Positions 41,701 through 55,242 of a DNA stretch of 64,000 nt are shown here, one piece after another (position 1 is the first letter of the stretch; the number at the start of each line of letters is the position of its first letter). The stretch comes from Aquarana catesbeiana (lineage: Eukaryota; Chordata; Amphibia; Anura; Ranidae). The notes under the pieces were generated by a model. It saw only the letters and a list, made by a program, of their open reading frames with translations, was not told the origin of the DNA and made no database searches. The stretch is taken from contig NC_133335.1 in the NCBI RefSeq assembly GCF_042186555.1, forward strand, positions 175,795,419-175,859,418. Reading direction: 5' to 3'. Position numbers and translations under genes: made by a program.

Positions 41701-42756
41701 AAAAATGATTTTTTTTTCAAAAATGATTTTTTTGTTTCCAAAAATGTTTTTTTTTTCAAAAATGATTTTTCTTTTAAATTTTACTTTTTTCAAAAAAAAT
41801 TTTTTTCAAAAATTATTTTTTTAAAAATTATTTTTTTTTTACAAAAATTTATTTTTTTTACAAAAATTTTTTTTTTTTTCAAAAATTTTTTTTTAAGGTA
41901 TTTTTTTTCAAAAATTATTTTTTTTCCAAAAATTATTTTTTTTCCAAAAATTATTTTTTGTTTCCAAAAATGTTTTTTATTTTAAAAAATGATTTTTCTT
42001 TTAAATTTTACTTTTTTCAAAAATGTTTTTTTTCAAAATATTTCTTTTTTTTAACAAAAATTTTTTTTTTCAAAAATTATTTTTTTTCAAAAATTATTAT
42101 TTTTTTCAAAAATTATTTTTTTTACAAAAATTATTTATTTTACAAAAATTATTTTTTTTTCAAAAATTATTTTTTTTAAGTGATTTTTTTAAAAGGTGCT
42201 TAGATTTGCAAATTTTTTTTTTCAAAAAAATTTTTTTTAAATGATTTTATTTTTTCAAAAATTATTTTTTTTTTTACAAAAATTATTTTTTTTAAATGAT
42301 TTTTTTTTTCAAAAATTATTTTTTATTTTTTTTTAATATTTTTTTTTCAAATTTTTTTTTTCAAAAATTATTTTTTCTTCAAATTTTTAATTTTTTCAAA
42401 AATTATTTTTTTTCAAAAATTATTTTTTTTCAAAAATTATTTTTTTTCAAAAATTATTTTTTTTAATTTTTTTTTAATATTTTTTTTTCAAAAATTATTT
42501 TTTGTTTCCAAAAATGTTTTTTTTTTAATGATTTTTCTTTTAAATTCTACTTTTTTTCAAAAAAAATTTTTTTTTTCAAAAATATTTTTTTTTCAAAATA
42601 TTTTTTTTTACAAAAATTTTTTTTTTCAAAAATTATTTTTTTTCAAAAATTATTTTTTTTTTTTCAAAAATTATTATTTTTTTTCAAAAATGTTTTTTTT
42701 TTCAAAAATTATTTTTTTTAAATGATTTTTTTTCAAAAATTATTTTTTTTTAATGA
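41701..42756. repeat. T-rich satellite with a P-start scrap
   Basis: Post-T block, then standard units. At about 42,190-42,212 it contains only the first bases of a P module (AAAAGGTGCTTAGATTTGC) before satellite resumes. Confidence 0.88.
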
Positions 42757-43941
42757 TTGCAAAAGCATTTGACACAGTTCCCCATAAACGTTTACTGTAC
42801 AAAATAAGGTCCATTGGCATGGACCATAGGGTGAGTACATGGATTGAAAACTGGCTACAAGGGCGAGTTCAGAGGGTGGTGATAAATGGGGAGTACTCGG
42901 AATGGTCAGGGGTGGGTAGTGGGGTTCCACAGGGTTCTGTGCTGGGACCAATCCTATTTAATTTGTTCATAAACGACCTGGAGGATGGGATAAAGAGTTC
43001 AATCTCTGTATTTGCAGACAATACTAAGCTAAGCAGGGCAATAACTTCTCCGCAGGATGTGGAAACCTTGCAAAAAGATCTGAACAAATTATTGAGGTGG
43101 GCGACTACATGGCAAATGAGGTTCAATGTAGAAAAATGTAAAATAATGCATTTGGGTGGCAAAAATATGAATGCAATCTATACACTGGGGGGAGAACCTC
43201 TGGGGGAATCTAGGATGGAAAAGGACCTGGGGGTCCTAGTAGATGATAGGCTCAGCAATGGCATGCAATGCCAAGCTTCTGCTAACAAAGCAAACAGAAT
43301 ATTGGCATGCATTAAAAAGGGGATCAACTCCAGAGATAAAACGATAATTCTCCCACTCTACAAGGCTCTGGTCCAGCCGCACCTAGAGTATGCTGTCCAG
43401 TTCTGGGCACCAGTCCTCAGGAAGGATGTACTGGAAATGGAGTGAGTACAAAGAAGGGCAACAAAGATAATAAAGGGTCTGGAGGATATTAGTTATGAGG
43501 AAAGGTTGCGAGCTCTGAACTTATTCTCTCCGGAGAAGAGATGCTTGAGAGGGGATATGATCTCAATTTACAAATACTGTACTGGTGACCCCACAATAGG
43601 GATAAAACTTTTTCGCAGAAGAGAGTTTAACAAGACTCGTGGCCACTCATTAAAATCAGAAGAAAAGAGGTTTAACCTTAAACTACGTAGAGGGTTCTTT
43701 ACTGTAAGAGCGGCAAGGATGTGGAATTCCCTTCCACAGGCGGTGGTCTCAGCGGGGAGCATTGATAGCTTCAAAAAACTATTAGATAAGCACCTGAACG
43801 ATCGCAACATACAGGGATATATAATGTAATACTGACACATAATCACACACATAGGTTGGACTTGATGGACTTGTGTCTTATTTCAACCTCACCTACTATG
43901 TAACTATGTAGCTATGTAGCATTAAGTGACAGAGAAATTAT
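42757..43941 (+). pseudogene. CR1-4: 5'-truncated CR1 LINE
   Basis: As CR1-2 and CR1-3: FADN in place of FADD, TGA at 43,443-43,445, then an open C-terminal part (43,506-43,829). It combines CCAGCCGCACC (as CR1-3) with AAGATAATAAAG (as CR1-2). Full CR1 3' end present. Confidence 0.9.
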
Positions 43942-44101
43942 GATTTTTTTTTTTTTATTTTACTTTTTTTTTAAAAATTATTTTTTTTTTTACAAAAATG
44001 TTTTTTTTTCAAAATTTTTTTTTCAAAATATTTTTTTTTACAAATTTTTTTTTCAAAAATTTTTTTTCAAAAATATTTTTTTAAATGATTTTTTTTTCAA
44101 A
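43942..44101. repeat. T-rich satellite
   Basis: Its last ~64 bp (44,040-44,101) recur on the far side of LINE B at about 51,574-51,637. Confidence 0.85.
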
Positions 44102-44571
44102 TTTTTTTTTTTTTTTTTTTTTTTAAATTCTTTATTTTCGTTTTTTCCACAATAATAATAGTACAATATTACATATGAGTACATCGCCACCTACATATTC
44201 TATTTTACAAATATCTTCTTGAAAATCGCCAATTACTATCACCTTTATGAAGAAATTATGTTGTCTTTAGGCAAAAAACATATCATTTCATCTTACCTTC
44301 TTATTGTTCTAATACATACCCGTAATAATTCCTACTCTTATTTTCCTTAACCAGGGATAGCCCTGATTGTCCTCCAAAGCCAAAAAACAAGACACCCAAA
44401 AAAAAAAAAAAAAAAAAAAAGAGACACAGAAGAAGAAAAAAGAGAACTACAACAAAAATAAATAAATAAATAAATTGAAAAGAAAAAAAAAAAAAAAAAA
44501 AAAAATCAAAAATTAATATTAATATTATGCCTCATCATACCGTCCACCCCCCCCCCCGCTAGAAACTTTAT

Positions 44572-47500
44572 TTAAGGATTCTGCTCCCTGTATGTAATAT
44601 AGGGAGTCCAGATTTCCCGATACCTGTCTTCTTGCTCTCTCAGCGTCATGGTAAGATTTTCCATTTGTTGGATCTCTGCTATTCTGCTAATCCATTGTAT
44701 TTTGGTCGGAGCTACCGTACTTTTCCAGAGTGCCGGGATACAAGCTTTTGCTGCTGAAAGCAGGTGCCTTAAGAGAGATTTGTTATATTTATCAATAGGT
44801 AACGGAATATCATGCAGCAAAAAAGCTGCAGGGTTTTCACCAAGAGACACACCTGTAATTTCTTTAACTGTTTCAGAGACCATTTTCCAAAATTCTTTCA
44901 GTCCACTACATTCCCAGAATATGTGTAACATGGTGCCCTCCGCACCCTGGCAGCGCCAACATAAATTGGATATTTGTGGAAATATCCGATTCAGTACTTC
45001 CGGGGTTCTATACCACCTGGTCAAGATTTTATACCCCCCTTCTTGATATCTGGTTGCCATTGACGCCTTGTGCGTAAACATAAAGATCTTATTTTTCTGT
45101 GTCTCGGAGAACCTAACCCCGAGGTCCCTCTCCCATGCTTGTATAAAAGCCAACTCTTGTGGGGCTTCTAACTCCGTCAACAATGCATACATAAAAGAGA
45201 GTGAATGTCTCAATGTTTCACCTTTTAGGCATATCTGTTCAAACCTAGATGGATTACGTACCATTGGCACTCGTTGCTTAATTAATCGAAGGAAGGCATT
45301 AAGCTGTATTTGCCTAAATGGATCTAGGTCAGATGAGAACACCCGTTCAATCTCCCCCTTAGTCATCACATGATTGTCAATTGAAAAATGTATGATCCTG
45401 CTAATGCCTCTTCTCCTCAAATCCCTGAAACCTTGGTCTATAAGACCTGGCTTAAAAGCCGATGTGCCCAGGATTGGTATCATGGGACTTGGATGAGTCG
45501 ACATCTTAGTTTTCTTAAATATCTTTTTGATGGATTGGAGTGTAGCACCCACAATGGGGTGTCTTCTCGCCGCCTGTGGTATCTCTACCTCCCAAAGCCA
45601 TGCTAATCCCTCCAGGGGTATATCGATCGTTGCTTGCTCCATATGTATCCAAGGCTTTTCCTTATGTAGTACACACCAATCCGCTACCCGTGCTAGATGT
45701 GATGCTTCATAATAACCCACCGGGTCCGGAAATCCCACCCCTCCTCTCTCCTTTGGTAATGACAGAATATCTCTACGTAGTCTCGCTGTTTTGCCCGCCC
45801 ATATGAACCTCACAAATCTTGATCTCAGGTCCCTCAGAAACCCTGAGGGGAGCTTTATAGGTAGGGTCTGGAATAAGTATAACAATCTCGGCATTACATT
45901 CATTTTGATGATGTTAATCCTACCAAACCACGTGAAGACTTCTTTGTCCCACCGCTGAAAATCCAGTTTAATCTGTCGTACCAATGGGGCAAAGTTGAGT
46001 TCAAACACTCTTTTAAGCTTATTCGGTATTTTAGTCCCTAGATAGCATATATGTGAATTCGTCCATCTAAAAGCAAAGTGATCCGAAAGCTGATGTTGTA
46101 ACGCAGTATTCACTTCCACACCCATCGCTTCAGACTTACTATAGTTGACCTTGAAATTGGATACCCCTCCATATATGCGTAACTCAGATAATAAAGATGG
46201 TAGGGATACAACTGGAGAGGTTATGAAGAATAGCAAGTCATCCGCATATGCGGCCAATTTATGTTCTTCCCCTTTTATTGAAATGCCCCTAATATCTGGG
46301 TTGGCCCATATTGTTCTCAAAAAGGGTTCAAGTGTGAGGATAAATATGATAGGAGAGAGTGGACATCCCTGCTGCGTTCCATTATTTATAGCGAATGATT
46401 CAGACATTGTATCATTAATCTTCACCCTTGCTTTAGGATATGAGTACAGACTAGAAATCCAGTTCTGCATCCCGCTTTTCAATCCTATATGCTGTAATGT
46501 GGCTCTCAGGAATGTCCAGTCTACCCTATCAAATGCTTTTTCTGCATCAGTAGATATAAGCACTAGGGGTTTTTGATAATATTGAGATATGTATATGGCA
46601 TTTAGAACCCTTTGCGTGTTTTCTTTACCCTCTCTATTAGGGGTAAACCCTACTTGATCCTGATGCACTAGAGCGGGGATGTATGTCACTAATCTATTAG
46701 CGAGTATTTTTGTAAAGATCTTGAGGTCTACATTTAGCAATGAGATTGGAGATAGCTAGCACATAGGGCAGGGTCCTTTCCCTCCTTCGGAATTACTGTT
46801 ATGTGGGCCATTAATGTTTCCATGGGCATCGTTTGCCCATCACGTATTGAGTTAAAAGCAGCTAGAAATTGAGGTGCCAGTTTTTCCGAGAAGGTCTTAT
46901 AATACAGCAAGGTGTACCCATCAGGACCTGGGGCCTTACCTGGCTTCAGCGATTTCAGGGCTTCTGAAAATTCTTCTATTGTAATTGGGCCATCTATGTC
47001 TCCTGCTCCTTCTTCAGGTATCTTAGGCATTCCTGAAGCCAATATGTATTCTTTTGCCGACTCCCATCTATCAGATGTTCTTGAAGTAGGCATTTGGCCC
47101 TCTATCTGATATAGGTTGGCATAATAATCCCTAAATGCCTTCGCAATTGCCTGTGAGGAGCTGACTAACGTATCTCCCTGGGTTTTAATACGCTCAATAT
47201 GATTCCGAGCTCTTGTCTCTCTGAGCGCATTTGCTAGCACCCTGCTAGGCTTATTTCCGTATTCATAGTATACACGTCTACACCGGGCCAGCTTAGCTTT
47301 TGCTTTATCTATTAATAATAGATTTAATTCACCTCGTAAACCCGAAAGTTTCTCCTCCGTCTGTTGTGCATGAGATTTCTTGTGCGCTTGTTCGAGTATA
47401 CGGATTTCTCCAAGCAGGGTGTCCAGCTTAGCACCAAGAGAGCGTTTCCTATGAGCTCCTAAAGATATGAGGATTCCCCTAATGTAACATTTATGCGCCT

Positions 47501-48362
47501 CCCATCTGCAAAATGGGGTTGTTTCCCCTGATTTATTGTTTATAAAGAAGGATTCCACTTCCTGAGCTATCTGATTCTCATACTCTGGTTCCTTCAGGAG
47601 TGTCTCATTCATCTTCCAGTTCCATTCCCGGGGGCTTATATCACCCCATTCTAAAACACAATTGGTTGGTGCGTGGTGCGACAATGTGAATGAGCCTATG
47701 GAAGCCTCCAATATACACGACAGTGCATTCTGCGATAGAAAAACATAGTCAATTCTAGTATATGTCTTGTGTTTAGCTGAAAAAAAAGTATAATCTCTGT
47801 CGTGTGCATGGAGGATCCTCCAAGTGTCCATTAATTGCAAATCTTGTAGCAATCTCTTTGCTCTGCGCAGTTTTATATAAGATAAATGAGACACTCCCTT
47901 TGAGACATCCAGAGCCGGATCCAATGCCATGTTTAGATCCCCTCCCACCATCAGGATCCCTTCTTTATTTTGATGTACCAAATTCAGATACGTCTCAAGA
48001 GCTGAGACTTGATCCTCATTTGGTAGATACAGGTTTACTAACGTAACCTTTTGTTCACATAGAAATCCTTTTACAATAAGAAGACGACCTGCCTCGTCCG
48101 TAATTATCTTTGATTCTTTCCATGGTATCTGATTCGAAATCAAAATTGAAACCCCATTCGCCTTTGCGGTCTGGGAGGCACCATGGTACACTGTAGGAAA
48201 CCTGCGGTTCCCCAATTTTGGAGTTTTATCATTTCTAAAATGTGTCTCTTGTAAGAAAATGATTTGGGATTTCATCCTCCTCAGTTCAGTTAACAATCTG
48301 GTGCGTTTCTCTGGACTATTTAGCCCCTTCACATTATAGGAGGTCAGAGTTATCCTAGTCAT
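44572..48362 (-). pseudogene. LINE B ORF2: endonuclease-reverse transcriptase, one frameshift
   Basis: Start at ATG 48,362 (MTRITLTS), equivalent to the LINE A start; about 1,263 codons. The endonuclease has QETHF, GGDLN and RIDYVFLSQ, but the SDH motif reads SHH. The frame breaks near 46,737, before SLLNVD. The remaining frame holds DAEKAFDRV, GTQQGCPLSP (arginine in LINE A), YADD and the C-terminal knuckle CWRCQGAEGTMLHIFWEC, and runs to the natural stop at 44,572. Apart from one missing base and the endonuclease change it is complete. Confidence 0.92.
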
Positions 48363-50289
48363 TTTACCCCTTAATTCTAGCAAGTCACCAGTGTAAGGGG
48401 AATACGGGGGACGGTACAATAAGGCAACCCTACCCCAAAAAAAAAAAAAAAAAAGCTGTTTCTCAGGATCTGGCAAGTTGTCCAAGCCCCTGAGTAATTT
48501 ATAATCTAAGCTATAGCTGGCTTTATGCAACTGCAAGGCTGCCTGCTATTTGCTTAGTAAAAGAAATTAAAAAGTTAAACGCCTCCGACTTCCCTCCACT
48601 TGGAGGAGAGGCGTATAAATTTGGGGAGAGTGAATAAGCCCGGCAGAGATCAGAGCAGTAGTATCTATCCACATGCACCCTATATCTGCTTGCAACCCCG
48701 TGTAAATATCACATTCCTTCACTTATCCATTTAGGCCCCTTGCCGGTTGGCCCCCTTACCCGTTGTTTGCTCATAACCAACAGACGGATTCCATCATCCC
48801 CCCATTATATATTCATACTTTACTGAAAATCCTATCACACATTTTTTCCTTTCTTTTTCCTCTCTTCTTACCCCCCTCTTCTTTTCCCCTCCCCTTCATC
48901 TCCCAATAATACATATTAGGGTGATTTCCCAGGCCCACAAGGAAAAAACAAAAAACAAAAAAAAACAAAAAAACAAAAAACAAAACCAAAAGCAGGAACC
49001 AAAGATACCCCATCCGACCTCTATTATTAGACATTGGCGAGACGGCAAGTATTCAAACTATCTAAACCCCTACTTCTTCCAGTTCATACAGGTTTTCTTA
49101 AATGTGGGATTTTCTTCCCAAACCAGGATATTAAAACATACTATTCTACCAATGAGGGAGCAAGTGTACTGAATACCTTCCTAGGAGGATACCCCCTCCC
49201 CCCTATTTTACCCCTTGACCCCAGTGGCAGTGCATCAAGTGCTATACTCTCGTATTCTACCCATCGTGGAACTAACTCACAGCAAACATAAAAAAAAAAA
49301 AAAAAAAGACAAAAAGCCACACAAAACAAGAAAAAACACTACTCTCTATCGTGTGCAACCACTACCTTATATAAGACGTCCGTCACTGCTCACATATTCC
49401 TATGCTGACAGACGTAGCAAAAGTTCTTGCTTATCAATCGTGAATTGTGATATATGATATGTGATATGTGTTATTTATTATTAGTCTTCTACTCCATTCG
49501 GGCTACCATTACCGAGACTACAACCAACCAATACATAAACCCCTCCCCCACCCCTCCCATTCTTACATTCCCCTCCTACCAGTACCTTCTAAGTTCTACA
49601 TGTACCCCTCCCCCATCTTCCCCCTCCGAGGCTACACCCTGGTTCTCTGTTGCCCATCCTATCGCAAAGGACCCATTAAATTTCTACTCCCCTTCAAGGA
49701 GGGGAGAAGAAAAAAAAAAAAAAAAAAATCTTCCCCTTCTCCTCCCTCCCTCCCTCCTCTCCCCCCCCCTCTCCTCCTCCTCTCTCCTCCCCTCCCTTTT
49801 CACCCTAAAACAAAAACGTACCCCCCACCCCCACAAAAGTTCATATAGTTCATAAGTTCATAAGTTCAAAAGTTCATATAACTCATAAGTATATACGTAG
49901 ATAAATCCCCATACATGATTTTATCAACCACACTATGACCCTCTCACAAATTTCCATAAACCTCTGGTAAACCAATGAAGGGGAAGGGAGGAGGGGGAGA
50001 AAAAGAGGGAAAAAAAAAAAAAAAGGGACTCCCCTCGCCATACTGAAAAAGATATGTGAGTGGGGGATGTGGGAGGGAGAAAAAAAAAAAAGGGGGGGGG
50101 AATCCCCATTCCATGTATACAGAGCATACTTCCTACACCATATGTCGACCCTCCCCCACCCTCCTCCCAAAAAAAAAAAAAAAAAATCAAGAACAAAAAT
50201 GTTTTCCCTTCGTGGGATCATCTAATTCTCTATCTGTTCATTTCTTATTCCTGTGGTGGGTTGCGACCCCATGTATGCTGCGTTTTCCC
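48363..50289 (-). other. LINE B inter-ORF spacer, ~1.93 kb
   Basis: Matches the LINE A spacer but with a single copy of the 366-bp block and shorter oligo-A runs. No gene seen. Holds the plus-strand GCGTATAAATTTGGGG stretch near 48,612 and the C-rich block (49,738-49,798) that is G-rich on the LINE sense strand. Confidence 0.7.
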
Positions 50290-51431
50290 TTAATCCCGTC
50301 TGTTTCTCTCCCGCTGCCATTGCAGCTGTTGGATGGGTTGCTCTATTAGTGTTGGTAATTCTGTCCAATTAGGGACCTCAATGGCCTCTACACCCAAAAA
50401 ATGAAAAAGGTCTGGAAGTTGTGCAGGGTCTCTTAAATTGAAGCTTCGCCCCCCTTTTTTAACTATTACTGCAAGTGGGTAACCCCATCTGTATGTGGCA
50501 CCTTTACAGAGTAGATAGTCCAGAAGGGGCTTTAAAATGCGCCTTCTGATTTTGGTTTGTCTACACAGGTCTGGATATATTTGTATTTCAGCCCCCTCAT
50601 ACTTCACTGTTCCCTCTTGCCATGCAGCTCTGAGTATGTTCTCTTTTATCCTGAAAAAGTGTACTCTACACAGGACATCCCGTGGATTAGTCTGTGCCGG
50701 GTTACGAGTCGTGGGAACTTTATGTACGCGATCAAGCTCAATAGGAGTATTCGGGGGGTTCTTCAACACTTGATTTAAAATGGCCATCACTGTATCTCTT
50801 AGAGCGGGTCCCTCGATATCCTCCGGGACCCCCTTAATCCGAATATTATTCCTCCTACTTCTATTTTCTGATTCCTCAGACTGCAGTTGTAGCATAACCA
50901 ATCGCTGGTGTTGCTTTTGCAATTTTTCTTCAATCATCTCTAACCGTGTATCTGATGTGCCTTGCAGCTTTTCAAGATTGTGCACTCTGTCATCTACGCC
51001 ACTACTTTGGCACGCACCTCCTCCATCTCCTCCCTTAGTGCCCCCGTTATACTGACCAGGAGTTTTTGGATGTCATCTTTAGTAGGGAGAGCTTGAATAA
51101 GCTGTCTAATGTCCGGCTCTATCCCCTGCTCCTGTGTCTGTGTATTATATGCAGTATACGAGCATACCTGAACCTCTTCATTTATAGCTGTATGAGTTGC
51201 TGACGAGGGCTCCGCATCAACTGCTCCCATCGGTGTAGACGATCCACCCCTCTGTAGCAAAGCAGCAGCTGGTGCCTGTAGTGATACCTCCGACAACGGC
51301 TCTTTTGTCAGAGCCATACTGACACTGGCGTCCGCTGGCTGTTCCAGATCTCTCTTCACCGTCAGGTAGCGGGTAATGTACGAGTGTTTGGGAGTGTACG
51401 GCACTCCTGCACTCCTACCCCGCCTCGACAT
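50290..51431 (-). pseudogene. LINE B ORF1: L1-type RNA-binding protein, frameshifted
   Basis: Same two-frame structure as LINE A: 51,431-50,994, then 50,985-50,290. RRM entry ENRSRRNNIRIKGVPED and C-terminal RRRILKPLLDYLL are intact. One residue (LKNPPNTP) differs from LINE A (LKNPLNTP). The break lies between the helical N-terminal part and the coiled coil, so no complete ORF1p can be made. Confidence 0.88.
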
Positions 51432-51552
51432 GTACTGGGTCTGGTGACTGATAGCCGGTCTGCTGGAGGGTGCGCTGTGATACCGCTATGCTCCGGTCTA
51501 CATCGCTCTCACGCTGCCATGCTTAGACCACTCCCCCCGGAACACGGAAGTG

Positions 51553-51715
51553 AATTTTTTTTTATTTTTTTTTACAAATTTTTTTTTCAAAAATTTTTTT
51601 TCAAAAATATTTTTTTTAAATGATTTTTTTTTCAAAATTTTTTTTTTTCAAAAATTTTTTTTTAAAATTTAAAAAAAAAAATTATTATTTTTTTTTTTAA
51701 TATTTTTTTTTCAAA
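51553..51715. repeat. T-rich satellite
   Basis: Includes the right-hand copy of the LINE B flanking repeat (about 51,574-51,637). Confidence 0.85.
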
Positions 51716-53151
51716 AATGATTTTGGCGGGCCATCCACATTGCTATTTTCTAGCGGCCCAGCTGCAACATCTGAGATCAGGTAATGGTCCTATGGGTAAT
51801 AATAATCTAGGTATAATGATTACAGGTGCACCCCACAGACGGGTTTTGGAGGTGCTGGAGGCAAACTCATTTGTATATAGGACTCCTACAGTTAAACTAA
51901 TGCTAAAACTTTGGAATAGTATTAAGGGCCTGAAGGGTATCGAGGGGGTAGCGAGAGGTATGCCTCTTTGGGATAACAAAAATCTCCAAGAAATGACATT
52001 GATAGGAAAAATCAAGGCATGGGAGGTAAAGGGGATAATTAAATTCAAGCAATTATATATTGACAACATGTTGAAATCCTTTGCCTCCTAAAGGAGGAAT
52101 TTGGTATCCCGAAACAGTCATATTTTAGCTACATTCAAATTAGGCATGCACTCCAGGCCCAGTTTGGGGAACAAGGCCCGAGCTGGAGCCAATCACCCAT
52201 CCCTCAAAAAATAGAGAGCTTGGAGGGTTCAAGAGGATTAATAGCTGAACTCTACCAATATATCTGTAAAAATAGTAGGGAAGGGCCAGACAAACTTAGG
52301 TGTAGAGGGAAGTGGAAAAGAGACCTGGGGCCTATGTCGGATGCCCAGTGGAGGGAGATATTGAAGGGGGGGCAGCAAGTTTCGGTATCACCTGCTCAGA
52401 AGTTTTCGCACTTAATGTTACTTCATAGGGCATATTATACCCCCCAAAAGCTATTTAAGTGGGGGAGAAGAGTAGACACTAAGTGTCCTAGGTGCCAAAC
52501 TACAAGAGATTTGCTACATATGGTATGGAAATGTCCTAAATTATTCCGCTACTGGACGGAAGTGGTCGAGACCATAAATAGGATCTTGAATTTAAGTCTT
52601 AAACTAGACCCAAAATTATGTATTCTAGGGGTGGGGGGGAACCTGGGTAATGGGAGGGATAAAACAAAAGCAGCGCGGAGATGCCTCTACCAGGCAAGAA
52701 AGGGAATAACTAAGAGATGGCAAGCTGAGAAACCCCCTTCTGTAGATGACTGGCGTAGAGCAGTGTCAGAAACAATAGGGAAAGAAAGGACAGTGTTTGT
52801 AAGGGCAGGAAACTTAAAGGAATTTAAAAAAATTTGGAATCCCTGGTTGGTGAAGACGGCCCACCCTACAGTATGAACAGAGTAAGAAGAAGATAAGGAA
52901 GTTGTAGGTCCGAAGATAGGTGTAGTAGTATGTACGCACGAATGGTTTCATAAAGAGAGAGCTTGGTACAAGGTGTATATATCGGGGTAACAGGGGGAAA
53001 AAGGAAAAAAGGGGAGAAAAGTAGAAATGCACTTTTTGTAGTATGGATTTATACATCACATTGGGTATTAGGATGTTTATTACTGTTTGGAATTTTGTAT
53101 ACTGAGTAATGTGATGTATTGTGTATAATCATGAATAAAAATTATTTTTAA
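51716..53151 (+). pseudogene. T4: 3' remnant of the plus-strand L1-type LINE
   Basis: Counterpart of T1. The shared frameshift is at ~52,090. Downstream the frame 52,220-52,876 is the longest among T copies: it reads through FKKIWNPWLVKTAHPTV because the TAA of T1-T3 is AAA here. The zinc knuckle reads CPRCQTTRDLLHMVWKC. AATAAA and the A-rich tail are present. Confidence 0.88.
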
Positions 53152-53542
53152 AAAAATGATTTTTTTTTCAAAAATGATTTTTTTGTTTCCAAAAATGTTT
53201 TTTTTTTCAAAAATGATTTTTCTTTTAAATTTTACTTTTTTCAAAAAAAATTTTTTTCAAAAATTATTTTTTTTAAAAATTATTTTTTTTTACAAAAATT
53301 AATTTTTTTTACAAAAATTAATTTTTTTTTCAAAAATGATTTTTCTTTTAAATTTTACTTTTTTCAAAAATATTTTTTTTTCAAAATATTTCTTTTTTTT
53401 AACAACAATTTTTTTTTCAAAAATTATTTTTTTCAAAAATTATTTTTTTTTTTTCAAAAATTATTATTTTTTTAAAAAATTATTTTTTTTACAAAAATTT
53501 TTTTTTTTTCAAAAATTATTTTTTTTAAGTGATTTTTTTAAA
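53152..53542. repeat. T-rich satellite
   Basis: Counterpart of 8,223-8,637, slightly shorter through loss of whole units. Confidence 0.9.
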
Positions 53543-54164
53543 AGGTGCTTAGATTTGCAATTTTTTGAATATATCCTGTATTTTTGTGTTGGCTTGGGGA
53601 GTTTTCAAGTCAGTATCCTGTAACCATTGTGAAAAGTCTGTAACAGACACTTCCACCTTTCCTGTTGTGTCCAGAATGATAGGAGAAAGGGGTAAACGGT
53701 TTCAATAACCCCTTTTTCCTCATGGGAGAGTGGCAGGATGGGCAGTTTCAAGTTCCCCCCTTTGGGAGCCAGCTAAGGCTCTCAGGTGGACACCTGGTGC
53801 TCACATGGCCTAGGTGAATAGTACATGTGACTTTCCCGGGCTTTGGGGGTACTAGGGATGAAAGCTGGATAAATCTGGTCAGATCCAGTGAAATATAGGG
53901 CTATATAAATGGGGTTCCGTCCAGTCAGGCTCATTCGGAGCTGTGGTGTTCCCCCCCCCTCCCAAACTTTTTTTTTTTCAGTCGCGGCTGTAATTATATG
54001 GTGGTGTCACCTTTGTAAAAAAAAAAAAAATTTAATACAAAGGGGACAAATCTGTTTTTGAAGTTATCTAATATTAATTTATGATGTGGATAATTTTGGT
54101 TTCTGATAATATTTATGCAGCCTGAGCCGTAGTGGCTAGGTTGTTTTAAGTTTATTGAGTTTTT
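53543..54164 (+). repeat. P7: promoter-bearing repeat
   Basis: Counterpart of P1. AAAAGGTGC subtype; TATA context reads TATATAAATGGGG. Confidence 0.9.
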
Positions 54165-55242
54165 CAAAAATGATTTTTGTTTCAAAAATGATTTTTTTTT
54201 CAAAAATGATTTTTTTTAAGAGATTTCTTTTTTCTAAAATTTTTTTTTTCAGAAATAATTTTTTGTTCAAAACTTATTTATTTTCCAAAAATAATTTTTT
54301 CTTCAAATTTTTAATTTTTTCAAAAATTATTTTTTTTCAAAAATTATTTTTTTCAAAAATTATTTTTTTTCAAAAATTATTTTTTTAAATTTTTTTTTTA
54401 TATATTTTTTTTTAAATTATTTTTTTTTTAAAAATTATTATTTTTTGTTTCCAAAAATTATTTATTTTTTTTAAATGATTTTTCCTAATTTTGGTTTCTG
54501 ATAATATTTATGCAGCCTGAGCCGTAGTGGCTAGGTTGTTTTAAGTTTATTGAGTTTTTCAAAAATGATTTTTTTTTCAAAAATTTTTTTTAAAAAATTA
54601 TTTTTTTTCAAAAATTATTTTTTTAAATTTTTTTGTAATATTTTTTTTTCAAAAATTATTTTTTGTTTCCAAAAATGTTTTTTTTTTAAATGATTTTTCT
54701 TTTAAACTTTACTTTTTTTCAAATTATTTTTTTTTTTTTACAAAAATTTTTTTTTTACAAAAATTATTTTTTCTTTCCAAAAATTATTTTTTTCCAAAAT
54801 TTTTTTTTTTTTTTCAAAAATTTTTTTTTTTTTCAAAAATGTTTTTTTTTAAATGATTTTATTTTTTCAAGAATTATTTTTTTTTTACAAAAATGATTTT
54901 TTTTAATGATTTTTTTTTTCAAAAAAATTTTTTTTTTTCAAAAAAAAATTTATTTTTTTCAAAAAAAATTTTTTTTTTTCAAAAATTATTTTTTATTTTT
55001 TTTAAATATTTTTTTTTCAAATTTTTTTTTTCAAAAATTATTTTTTTCTTCAAATTTTTAATTTTTTCAAAAATTATTTTTTTTCAAAAATTATTATTTT
55101 TTTTCAAAAATTATTTTTTTTTCAAAAATTTTTTTTTTTTAGTGATTTCTTCTTTCAAAAATTATTTTTTTTTCAAAAATTTTTTTTTTTTCAAAAATTA
55201 TTTTTTTTTCAAAAATAATTTTTTTAAGTGATTTTTTTAATA
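54165..55242. repeat. T-rich satellite with an embedded P tail
   Basis: Counterpart of 9,251-10,227, with the P tail at about 54,486-54,560. Confidence 0.9.

Larger units (their letters stand above)
44102..51552 (-). mobile_element. LINE B: full-length L1/Tx1-type retrotransposon, copy of LINE A (7.45 kb)
   Basis: Minus strand. Poly(A) tail (T run 44,102-44,124), AATAAA (plus-strand TTTATT at 44,131-44,136), A-rich 3' UTR (44,125-44,571), ORF2, ~1.93-kb spacer, ORF1, ~120-bp 5' UTR. It sits between CR1-4 and T4 in a setting where other units have only satellite, flanked by ~64-bp direct repeats of satellite. Both ORFs carry the same frameshifts as LINE A. Confidence 0.93.
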
